DNA of 64,000 bases from an uncultured Altererythrobacter sp. Its GTDB lineage: Bacteria; Pseudomonadota; Alphaproteobacteria; Sphingomonadales; Sphingomonadaceae. The position numbers and the translations under genes are program-made. The notes under the pieces are model-generated. The model did not search any database. It had not been told where the DNA came from and saw only the letters and a list, made by a program, of their open reading frames with translations. Below are positions 1 to 6,400 of the stretch, piece by piece (positions within the stretch are counted from its first letter, which is position 1; each line of letters begins with the position of its first letter). Location: the NCBI GenBank assembly GCA_913055875.1, contig CAJXJY010000001.1:372001-436000 (forward strand), read 5' to 3'.

Positions 1-1
1 C

Positions 2-88
2 CGCCGCAACGACCCGACCCGGCTGTTCCGCGCCGAGTTCGATCTGACGAAGCCGGTCGCCGCGCCGCCCGCCGCTTGGGGGTGGTAG
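2..88 (+). CDS. C-terminal 28 codons of an unidentified protein
   Basis: The window opens inside a reading frame that ends at a TAG at 86-88. The visible tail is 28 residues, mixed charged then proline/alanine-rich, ending in Trp-Gly-Trp. The rest of the gene lies before the window. Nothing here identifies a family. Codon use is GC-rich like the neighbours. The frame could be a coincidence of GC-rich sequence, so confidence is limited. Confidence 0.4.
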   Translation, partial: RRNDPTRLFRAEFDLTKPVAAPPAAWGW

Positions 89-111
89 CGCGCAGGCTCG
101 CGGCGCGCCGT

Positions 112-633
112 TTATCGCTCCGCGGGCGCAGGGCCGTGTGACACTCGTTCGGGTTTTAGCGGGTGTGACTTTCGCTCCTCCCGGTCGATTTGCGCGCAGG
201 CGCGGTCGAGCCGGGCGAGGTGCTGGAGCAGCGCGCAAGCGTCTGGTTTCCAAGTGATTCCGGCCAGCTTGCCGTCATGCATGACGACCTTGAGCAGTCC
301 GTTGCGATGGCGGTAGACGGCATCGAGCCCTGTGGACTTCGCCGAAGCCAAGTCCACAGCCGCGTGTGGCTTTCCCAGCGCCGCGTCCCACGCCGCCGCA
401 AACCCCGCCGCGCCGGGGCGTTTCCTGAGGCGATAGGCCGACTCCCGCCCCATCGAGACCATCCGCGCCGCCTTCGCCACCGAGCGCGTCTGCGCGAGAT
501 GGCCGATGAAGGCGGCTTGCCGCTGATGCGTCCATCCATCGGCGCGCGGGGCAACGGGGACGGGGTGGAAGCAGGGAATGCGGCGGCGGGGTTTGGGCGG
601 CGCGGGCGGGGGAGGGGGCGGATAGAGCTTCAT
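112..633 (-). CDS. Hypothetical protein with helix-turn-helix-like segment
   Basis: A protein of 173 residues. The ATG at 631-633 was chosen because it starts a Met-Lys-Leu-Tyr followed by a proline run, and the upstream extension of the frame is low-complexity. Residues about 35-85 (WTHQRQ, then SVAKAARMVSMGRESAYRLRKR) look like a helix-turn-helix of the kind in phage-type or homeodomain-like regulators, followed by an alanine-rich helix. The rest is unrecognised. A DNA-binding role is inference. No strong Shine-Dalgarno is visible. It converges on the partial gene at the window start. Confidence 0.6.
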   Translation of the reverse strand: MKLYPPPPPPAPPKPRRRIPCFHPVPVAPRADGWTHQRQAAFIGHLAQTRSVAKAARMVSMGRESAYRLRKRPGAAGFAAAWDAALGKPHAAVDLASAKSTGLDAVYRHRNGLLKVVMHDGKLAGITWKPDACALLQHLARLDRACAQIDREERKSHPLKPERVSHGPAPAER

Positions 634-1174
634 CGGGCAGGGTGAAGCAGATTTCGGGCGTGTAGGAAAATGGAAAGGGTAGCGGGCGTGGTGCGAGGGG
701 AGGGGTTTGGGTTGTGCGGGCCTCCGGCGCTGGCGATTGGGTCCGCGGGGAGTCCTTGTCTTGCGCACCCGCCTCCGCGGGTGCATCCTCCGGTGCTGTT
801 CCTCCGCTTCGCTACGGGCACCTGCGGTCGCGCAGTCGCGCTCTGGCGCCGCTGGTCGCGGCGCGGTTGCGAGGTTGCACAGAGTTCCTGGTCCAAGCTT
901 CGCAGGTTTCACTCGGAGCCTGGGCCGGGCGGCTGGCTTGGTGGCGGAGCACGGACCCGCAGGGTCCGCAAGGCCGACCGGCCGCCCGCAGCGACCGCAG
1001 GGAGCGAGGAAAGCCTAAGGGCCCGGACGGGCCCGCCGGCGCCTGAGGCGCAACAAAAAACTCTCTCTCCTCACGCGCCACCTTCGTGAAACCGACCCCG
1101 AGACCCCGCCTCATTTGCCCCAACCCCCTCAACCCTTTACCATACCCGCACCGCAACGACGGGGGAGACGAACC
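634..1174. other. Intergenic region of 541 bp with small hairpins
   Basis: No convincing gene is seen on either strand; open frames here lack start signals and run through low-complexity Arg/Pro/Ala. A perfect 8-bp stem with a CTCC loop lies at 765-784. The stretch 940-1060 is dense in short GC-rich inverted repeats built on GGGCCCG and CCGGC. GAGTCCTTGT at 750-759 also occurs near 35350 beside a dispersed hairpin. It probably holds degenerate repeats and the promoter of the gene at 1175. Confidence 0.5.
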
Positions 1175-1606
1175 ATGGACGAGACGCCGCCGGCCACCGG
1201 GGTGACGCTGTACCGCCCGACGATCGTCGGGCTGCTGTACCTGCTCAACATTTTCCTCGGCTTTTCGGTCTTCGTCGGGGTGGTGCTCGCCTATATCTGG
1301 CGCGGCGAGCCCGAGACGCAGGACTGGGAGAAGACCCACTACACCTACCTGATCCGTACCTTCTGGGTCGGCCTTGTCCTCGTGCTTGGCACCTTCGTGC
1401 TGTTCTTCGCGAGCGTGTTCGGCGTCGCGCTGAACGCTGAGGCGGGCGGCGGCGAGCCGCACGCGGCGGGCTTCGTGGCGGGGATGTTCGGCTGGATCGC
1501 GGTGTGGATGCTCGCCGCCATCTGGTTCTGCGCCCGCACCATCCTGTCGCTGGTCAAAGCGGGCAAGCGCCAGCCGATGCCGAACCCGGGGACGTGGTTG
1601 TTTTAG
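1175..1606 (+). CDS. DUF4870-like small membrane protein
   Basis: A protein of 143 residues with three predicted membrane helices (about residues 14-38, 58-82 and 96-122). A conserved-looking Asp-Trp-Glu-Lys-x-His-Tyr-x-Tyr-Leu-Ile-Arg-Thr-Phe-Trp stretch lies before the second helix, typical of DUF4870/Tic20-like inner membrane proteins. GGGGGAG at 1161-1167 is a good Shine-Dalgarno for the ATG at 1175. An upstream in-frame extension to 1115 is rejected for lack of such a site. The biochemical role is unknown. It converges on the DUF6891 gene. Confidence 0.75.
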   Translation: MDETPPATGVTLYRPTIVGLLYLLNIFLGFSVFVGVVLAYIWRGEPETQDWEKTHYTYLIRTFWVGLVLVLGTFVLFFASVFGVALNAEAGGGEPHAAGFVAGMFGWIAVWMLAAIWFCARTILSLVKAGKRQPMPNPGTWLF

Positions 1607-1624
1607 GGTGGGTAGTGCGGTCGG

Positions 1625-2353
1625 TCAGGCGTTGCTCGCGCTGCGACGTTTCCAGTCGAGCGTCACCCCGATCCTCTGGCTCCAACTGCCGTTCCAATTC
1701 GTGGTCAGGCCGTGCTCCTGCAGCTTCGCGACGATTTCGGACGCCACGCGCAAGGCCGCTTCCTCGCCTTCCTCGGAAGCGCCGTAATTGAGATAGAGCC
1801 CGTATCCGTCAGCGGCGCTCTCGGTGTCCTGCATGTGGTAGAAGGCATAACCGTGCGTCGGCCCGCCTGCCTCTTTGACGGTCTCGACCTCGTCCCAAAT
1901 TTCTACTGAACCGCAAGTTCCGCAGCAGGAGAAGTTCTGGCGCGATACAATTCCGCATTCCTCCAACGCTGCAAACGCGGCGTCGAGACGGTCGCAATCG
2001 GTTTGTTCGGGCCAGTCTGCCTGCGCCGCTTCGTGCTTGGCGAGCAGTGCGGGCAGCATCTCTTCGGCGAGGCGTCGCGCTTCACCATCGGGGAAATCAC
2101 CTTCGAAGCAGTCTTCAGCGGATTGGATGATTTCGTCGCGGGTCATGAAGCCCGAGGCTATGTCTCGCCGCAATTGGCCGTATAGCCACTCTCGGGCCTG
2201 CTCGGGTGTATAGGCTGGTGGAGGCGGTGCCGAGGGCTGAGGCTGAGGCGGCGTTGCGGACTTGCCGATATAGGACCCGGGCGGTTCGATCTCCGGTGCT
2301 CCGCCGGAGCGCGTCCTACGCCCGAATATGCGTTCGATAAGCCTTTTGATCAT
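1625..2353 (-). CDS. DUF6891 family protein
   Basis: A protein of 242 residues. The first 50 residues are basic then proline-rich and probably disordered. From about residue 48 it matches the DUF6891 pattern: an Arg-rich helix, a Gly-Phe-Met-Thr-Arg-Asp-Glu-Ile segment, then TDCDRLDAAFAALEE, and a Cys-Cys-x2-Cys-Gly cluster around residue 143-147 that could bind metal. The C-terminal half carries the Tyr-Gly-Leu-Tyr-Leu-Asn-Tyr-Gly strand typical of the family. Function is unknown. It is a soluble cytoplasmic protein judging by the absence of a signal peptide. Confidence 0.75.
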   Translation of the reverse strand: MIKRLIERIFGRRTRSGGAPEIEPPGSYIGKSATPPQPQPSAPPPPAYTPEQAREWLYGQLRRDIASGFMTRDEIIQSAEDCFEGDFPDGEARRLAEEMLPALLAKHEAAQADWPEQTDCDRLDAAFAALEECGIVSRQNFSCCGTCGSVEIWDEVETVKEAGGPTHGYAFYHMQDTESAADGYGLYLNYGASEEGEEAALRVASEIVAKLQEHGLTTNWNGSWSQRIGVTLDWKRRSASNA

Positions 2354-2561
2354 CTTGCATCCCGCCCGTGCTTGCTCAACCCAAACTAGTGCATAGCAAT
2401 GTCGTCGGCCAGACCGAACTCGTTGGATTGCCTCTTAGCGAAGTGGTGGTGAACCGCCCATGACGAAGGCTTTTCCCGAACCTAATTGAGTATTCTGTTT
2501 CCGAAATTCCAATAATATAATATATCAATCCGTAAGATATGTCACAGCTAAATTTCTACCA
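2354..2561. other. AT-rich intergenic region
   Basis: About 200 bp whose base composition drops sharply (for example a TATAATATAATATATC-like run near 2510-2525) compared with the GC-rich flanks. No gene or convincing terminator is seen. It marks the left edge of an AT-rich patch that continues to about 3400. Confidence 0.5.
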
Positions 2562-3167
2562 TTACTCACTTTCATTTCGAAAACTAAGATATTCCTCTAC
2601 ATCACCGGGTTTGTGACAATATTGAGTTATCGTAGGAGCAGGTTCGGATGGTTGGAAAGTTTCAATATGGAAAATCTTCCAGTCGCCCCGTTGCTTCCCA
2701 AAGCGCACGCGGTAGTAGCCCAGAATTGGGCCGGCTTCTGGTGCCTTTATGATCCAAACGCCAATCGCATTTCGACCGTCACCAGCCTTGAAAAACGCAA
2801 CCGGCTCGATTGTTGGATCACCACCCAGCTCTGCAAAATGGCGCGCTAAGGAATCATTCACAGCATTATAGTCTCCAATTCCGGTCGGATAGCGCTCTAA
2901 GTTCTTCTTCGAGCGGGAAAAGAAGAACGGTGCAACATTGGCTGACGCGCTGCTTCCAGCAGCCTGCAAATACCCTTCGAAATTTCTTAATGCAGAGTTT
3001 CGTGTCTTAGAAACATTCGACGCTGATTTTGAGTTTCCGCTTAAGCAGTTATGCTCATGCATCCGCATGCCGGATGCGACAGCTGCTCCGTAGTCTTGAG
3101 CACTGATCGGAAGTGAGAGCGATAGGCTTAGAATGCATGCTGAAAAAAATAAAACCGTTTTCTTCAT
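2562..3167 (-). CDS. Secreted protein of unknown function, AT-rich gene
   Basis: A protein of 201 residues. Residues 1-23 form a clear Sec signal peptide (Met-Lys-Lys, a Leu/Ser hydrophobic core, Ala-Gln cleavage after Ile-Ser-Ala). The mature part contains one Cys near residue 41 and one near 187, and an alpha+beta pattern ending in a Trp-Lys-Ile-Phe-His-Ile strand reminiscent of NTF2-like or lipoprotein folds, but no family is recognised. The gene is markedly AT-richer than its neighbours and uses different codons, which suggests recent acquisition. It stands alone on its strand. Confidence 0.7.
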   Translation of the reverse strand: MKKTVLFFSACILSLSLSLPISAQDYGAAVASGMRMHEHNCLSGNSKSASNVSKTRNSALRNFEGYLQAAGSSASANVAPFFFSRSKKNLERYPTGIGDYNAVNDSLARHFAELGGDPTIEPVAFFKAGDGRNAIGVWIIKAPEAGPILGYYRVRFGKQRGDWKIFHIETFQPSEPAPTITQYCHKPGDVEEYLSFRNESE

Positions 3168-3448
3168 GTACCACGCTCCACTGCAAGGCGCTCGTCGGCA
3201 TGCGCTACAATCTCTGAGAACAATTCCCTACGACCGGGATTCAAAATCTGATATTTTTTGTTTGTTGCAGGCTTTGATCCATGTGATTGCTTTCATTTTG
3301 GAACGAAGGAACTTGGATCAACACAACTGTAAGATCAACCAGCGAGCCGTACCTCCCAAGATTAATAATCTACTTTATCGAATCGAAGCCAACCTCCACT
3401 GATGCTGTCCAGTCGCTTCGGTAGCAATATGTGCAGAGAGACCGCGGA
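3168..3448. other. AT-rich intergenic region between secreted-protein gene and nrdB
   Basis: 281 bp without a supported gene. The left two thirds are AT-rich; composition returns to GC-rich at about 3440, just before the nrdB stop. A + strand frame of 89 codons runs through it but has no Shine-Dalgarno and starts inside the secreted-protein gene, so it is not called. Confidence 0.5.
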
Positions 3449-4522
3449 TTACTCCGCCGCCACACTCCCGGCCCCGCCGTCCGCGTCATCCCCGAACATA
3501 TCCGGCCCGTCGTCCTCGGCCTCTTCCTCGTTCGCGGCCTTGCCCGCGCCCTGGCGCTTGTCGAAGCTCGCCCACACGTCCTGCCAGTTGCCCTTGGTCG
3601 CGCCCTTCGAATACTCGGTCGCGCGGGTTTCGAAGAAATTGGCGTGCTCGACGCCGTTCAGGAGCGGCGCGAGCCACGGGAGCGGGTGGTCCTCGACCAT
3701 GTAGATCGCGTCGAGGCCGAGCTGGCCCAGCCGCCAGTCGGCGATGTAGCGGATATACTTCTTGATCTCCTTCGCGCTCATCCCCGACACCGGGCCCATC
3801 TCGAAGGCGAGATCGATGAAATTGTCCTCCAGCCGCACCGACTTCTGCGCGATGTCGATGATGTCTTCCTTGACCGCCTTGGTGTAGCAGTCGCGCTCGC
3901 GGACGAATTCGTGGAACAGCCGCACGATGCCCTCGCAATGCAGGCTCTCGTCGCGCACCGACCAGCTGACGATCTGGCCCATCCCCTTCATCTTGTTGAA
4001 GCGCGGGAAGTTCATCAGCATGGCGAAGCTGGCGAACAGCTGCATCCCCTCGGTGAAGCCGCCGAACGCGGCGAGCGTGCGCGCGATGTCCTCGTCGGTG
4101 TCGACCCCGAACAGCTGCAGGTAATCGTGCTTGTCCTTCATCTCCTCGTATTCGAGGAAAGCCGAATATTCAGATTCGGGCATGCCGATCGTGTCGAGCA
4201 GGTGGCTGTAGGCGGCGATATGGACCGTCTCCATGTTGGAGAAGGCGGTCAGCATCATCTTGATCTCGGTCGGCTTGAACACGCGGCCGTATTTGTCGTG
4301 GTAGCAATCCTGCACCTCGACATCGGCCTGGGTGAAGAAACGGAAGATCTGGGTGAGCAGGTTGCGCTCGTGCTCGGAGATCTTCTGCGCCCAGTCGCGG
4401 CAGTCCTCGCCCAGCGGCACTTCCTCGGGCATCCAGTGGATCTGCTGCTGGCGTTTCCAGAACTCGTAGGCCCAGGGGTATTCGAACGGCTTGTAGGTCT
4501 TGCGGGCTTCGAGCAGCGACAT
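3449..4522 (-). CDS. nrdB: Ribonucleoside-diphosphate reductase small (beta, R2) subunit
   Basis: A class I ribonucleotide reductase small subunit of 357 residues, which makes and houses the radical cofactor that activates NrdA for dNTP synthesis. The diiron ligands are visible by spacing: Asp67, Glu98 and His101 (in Met-Glu-Thr-Val-His), Glu158, Glu192 and His195 (Asp-Glu-Ser-Leu-His). Tyr105 sits four residues after His101, exactly where the radical tyrosine lies in class Ia enzymes, so a tyrosyl radical is expected. The C-terminal 35 residues are acidic and flexible, suitable for docking to NrdA. There is no ATP-cone. nrdA is 5 kb upstream on the same strand, not adjacent. Confidence 0.97.
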   Translation of the reverse strand: MSLLEARKTYKPFEYPWAYEFWKRQQQIHWMPEEVPLGEDCRDWAQKISEHERNLLTQIFRFFTQADVEVQDCYHDKYGRVFKPTEIKMMLTAFSNMETVHIAAYSHLLDTIGMPESEYSAFLEYEEMKDKHDYLQLFGVDTDEDIARTLAAFGGFTEGMQLFASFAMLMNFPRFNKMKGMGQIVSWSVRDESLHCEGIVRLFHEFVRERDCYTKAVKEDIIDIAQKSVRLEDNFIDLAFEMGPVSGMSAKEIKKYIRYIADWRLGQLGLDAIYMVEDHPLPWLAPLLNGVEHANFFETRATEYSKGATKGNWQDVWASFDKRQGAGKAANEEEAEDDGPDMFGDDADGGAGSVAAE

Positions 4523-4546
4523 GTTGTGGTTCCTCGGTGAATCGGG

Positions 4547-4562
4547 GCGCTATTTGTAGTGT
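4547..4562 (-). promoter_or_regulatory. Candidate single NrdR box upstream of nrdB
   Basis: GCGCTATTTGTAGTGT agrees with the published NrdR consensus acaCwAtATaTwGtgt at 12 of 16 positions, and sits 25 bp upstream of the nrdB start. No equally good partner box was found at the usual spacing of about 31-33 bp, so this is weaker evidence than the pair in front of nrdA. Confidence 0.4.
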
Positions 4563-4645
4563 GCGGCCAACATAGGGAATCACGCCCGCGATTCGAAGGC
4601 AAGCGCAAAGATTGATGCGGGGATAAGTGGCGCTGCGTCGTGCGC

Positions 4646-5368
4646 CTAGGCGAGCAGCAGCACGACGACCGCGACGATCACCAGCGCGCCCGCCAGCCCC
4701 GCCATGGTGCGCTGGATGTCCTCGGTCTGCGAGCCGAACGGCGAGACGTATTCGCCTGCATCCTCCTCCGGCTCCTTGCGATAGAGCTCGACCAGCGACC
4801 AGGCGCCGGCGCAGATCAACAGTCCCCACACGGTCCACAGCAGACCGTCGTGATCGAGGCCGAGCCGCTCCAGCACTGCCTCGTATTCGTCCGCGTCGAG
4901 AAACGTCACCGCGAGCATGGCAAGCGTGAGCAGCTCGGCTCCGATCTTGCCGAACCGCTCGGTCCAGCTCGGCGGGGCGGGGGGCGGCGTGCCGTCGCCG
5001 ACCTCGATCAGCTGCGCATTGTCCGCGAACAGGATCCGCACGATAGCGACGAGGCTGACCACCGCGAAAAGCGCGACCATGATCACGTCCGAATCGAGCA
5101 TGAAGCCGGTGTATCCGGCCGCGCCTACCGCGCCGAACCACAGGCTGGTGCGCGGCAGGTTGCGGCGCTCCTCCTCGGTGACGGGGAAGGCATGGTATTC
5201 GCTGTCGTTCTCTTCATCGGCGAGCGCGCCGGGCTCGTGCCGTGTACGCCAGCGCCGAAGGACATGGCGCCAGTCGCGCGCTACATAATAGGCGAGCGCC
5301 AGCGTCACCCCGCCCACGCCGCCGATCAGCGCATGGGTCAGGGTCCCCGTATCGAGCGGCGGTAGCAT
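4646..5368 (-). CDS. Multi-pass inner membrane protein, unknown
   Basis: A protein of 240 residues. The ATG at 5366-5368 begins Met-Leu-Pro-Pro-Leu-Asp; the longer upstream frame has low-complexity arginine-rich sequence and is rejected. Hydrophobic segments lie at about residues 10-28, 78-95, 98-118, 148-165, 180-198 and 222-240, with an acidic loop after the first. The last helix reaches the C-terminus. No family is recognised. It lies 277 bp upstream of nrdB on the same strand but has its own spacing, so co-transcription is unproven. Confidence 0.65.
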   Translation of the reverse strand: MLPPLDTGTLTHALIGGVGGVTLALAYYVARDWRHVLRRWRTRHEPGALADEENDSEYHAFPVTEEERRNLPRTSLWFGAVGAAGYTGFMLDSDVIMVALFAVVSLVAIVRILFADNAQLIEVGDGTPPPAPPSWTERFGKIGAELLTLAMLAVTFLDADEYEAVLERLGLDHDGLLWTVWGLLICAGAWSLVELYRKEPEEDAGEYVSPFGSQTEDIQRTMAGLAGALVIVAVVVLLLA

Positions 5369-5450
5369 GATGCGGTATCTCGCACGGATCGGGCGGCGAG
5401 GGAACGCTTCGCGCGCGCCGCCCGTTGAGCGGGCGAAAGGAATTGCAGCG

Positions 5451-5657
5451 ATGACCCGGCAGACTTCGAACGACATCCCCTGCGACGACAGCGAGCGCAG
5501 GAAGCAGCACAGCAATGCGCAGGATATCAACACCGGCGCGGTCGGCGAACAGGTGATCGGGGCCGACGAGACGGTCGTTCCCGAGACCTCGGGCAATCCG
5601 GCCGAGCAGGTCCGCGCCGATGCGCAGAGGCCGCTTTACGAGCCCGCCAACGACTGA
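5451..5657 (+). CDS. Small hydrophilic hypothetical protein
   Basis: A protein of 68 residues starting at ATG 5451 with GAAAGG at 5435-5440 as Shine-Dalgarno. The sequence is polar and acidic with no membrane segment and one Cys. Its composition (Asn, Gln, Asp, Glu) differs from the Arg/Ala-rich shadow frames nearby, which supports it being real. Function unknown. It is divergent from the membrane protein at 4646-5368 and converges on the small membrane protein at 5665-5844. Confidence 0.5.
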   Translation: MTRQTSNDIPCDDSERRKQHSNAQDINTGAVGEQVIGADETVVPETSGNPAEQVRADAQRPLYEPAND

Positions 5658-5664
5658 ACGAGGC

Positions 5665-5844
5665 TCAGTTCAGCGCGCCGCCCAGGAATACCGCGCCACC
5701 CAGCATCAACGCGCCGATCACCATCAGCACGGGGGCTTGCCTGCGTGCCGGTGCCGCGCGCGCGGGATCGCCGATCAACCGCTCGCCGAACAACAGGATG
5801 ATCAGCCCGCCCAGCAACAGCCCGATACCGCCATACATCAACAT
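5665..5844 (-). CDS. Small two-helix membrane protein
   Basis: A short frame of 59 residues on the minus strand, with ATG at 5842-5844 and TGA at 5665-5667. It reads as two hydrophobic helices (about residues 4-20, Gly/Leu/Ile rich, and 39-58) joined by a basic loop with Arg-Ala-Ala-Pro-Ala-Arg-Arg. This hairpin topology is typical of small inner membrane proteins. No family is recognised and no strong Shine-Dalgarno is visible. Confidence 0.5.
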   Translation of the reverse strand: MLMYGGIGLLLGGLIILLFGERLIGDPARAAPARRQAPVLMVIGALMLGGAVFLGGALN

Positions 5845-5990
5845 CGTAACGCCCCCTTCGCTGTGCGCACGGTCCGCATCGGCCGACGCCGCGGGGCAAC
5901 ATAGGCCAGACCCGACGGAGTGCGACTGCCACGGTTATGGCAGGGAATTTGCACTCCTCAACGGACCGTGCATCAGCGGCGACGAACCGA

Positions 5991-6016
5991 GGAACGGAAG
6001 CATGCGGCGACCCGTT
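5991..6016 (+). promoter_or_regulatory. Candidate EcfG (general stress sigma factor) promoter
   Basis: GGAAC at 5991-5995 and CGTT at 6013-6016 are separated by 17 bp, which is the arrangement recognised by EcfG/SigT sigma factors of the alphaproteobacterial general stress response. The DUF2171 gene starts 37 bp downstream with an AAGGG Shine-Dalgarno. The match is seen directly; the assignment to EcfG is from knowledge of the regulon. Confidence 0.65.
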
Positions 6017-6052
6017 GTCTAGATGTAACCCATTCAAACGAAGGGATAAACA

Positions 6053-6295
6053 ATGTTCGAGAAGCTACGCATCAAGGAACATATGGAAGTCGCCGACTTT
6101 CGCGGACAGCACGTCGGCACGGTCGACGAGGTCAAGGACGACGCGATCAAGCTGACCAGATCCGACAGCGGCGACGACATGCATCACTTCCTCTCGCTCG
6201 ACGATGTCGAGAAGATCGACGACAACCGCATCTACCTGAAGGAACGCGCACGCATTCCGGCGGGTCTCGACACCAGGGCCACCGAAGCGGCCTGA
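6053..6295 (+). CDS. DUF2171 domain protein
   Basis: A protein of 80 residues. It starts at ATG 6053 after AAGGG (6041-6045). The order is an amphipathic lead, then Val-Gly-Thr-Val-Asp-Glu-Val and a Lys-Leu-Thr-Arg strand, then a Leu-Ser-Leu-Asp-Asp-Val-Glu-Lys-Ile strand: the PRC-barrel-like pattern of DUF2171. Members are small cytoplasmic proteins of unknown function. The EcfG-type promoter immediately upstream suggests induction by general stress, which fits the family's frequent stress context, but that link is inference. Confidence 0.8.
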   Translation: MFEKLRIKEHMEVADFRGQHVGTVDEVKDDAIKLTRSDSGDDMHHFLSLDDVEKIDDNRIYLKERARIPAGLDTRATEAA

Positions 6296-6336
6296 TCGAT
6301 ACGACCGAATACTCGCCCGACCGACGGGTCGGCGAG

Positions 6337-6378
6337 CGAGAAACCCCGGTTCGCCATGCGGCGGATCGGGGTTTCGCC
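6337..6378. terminator. Possible bidirectional terminator
   Basis: GAAACCCCG at 6340-6348 pairs with CGGGGTTTC at 6367-6375, separated by a GC-rich loop that can itself fold. It lies between the convergent DUF2171 and TPR-CHAT genes. The T-run is short, so termination strength is uncertain. A second 6-bp stem with loop GACG lies just upstream near 6317-6332. Confidence 0.5.
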
Positions 6379-6400
6379 TATGCAGGTGGATTCAGCCGGA

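Noticed and set aside
3133-3402. 89-codon + strand frame in the AT-rich gap
   Set aside because: Starts inside the antisense of the secreted-protein gene, has no Shine-Dalgarno and no recognisable features.
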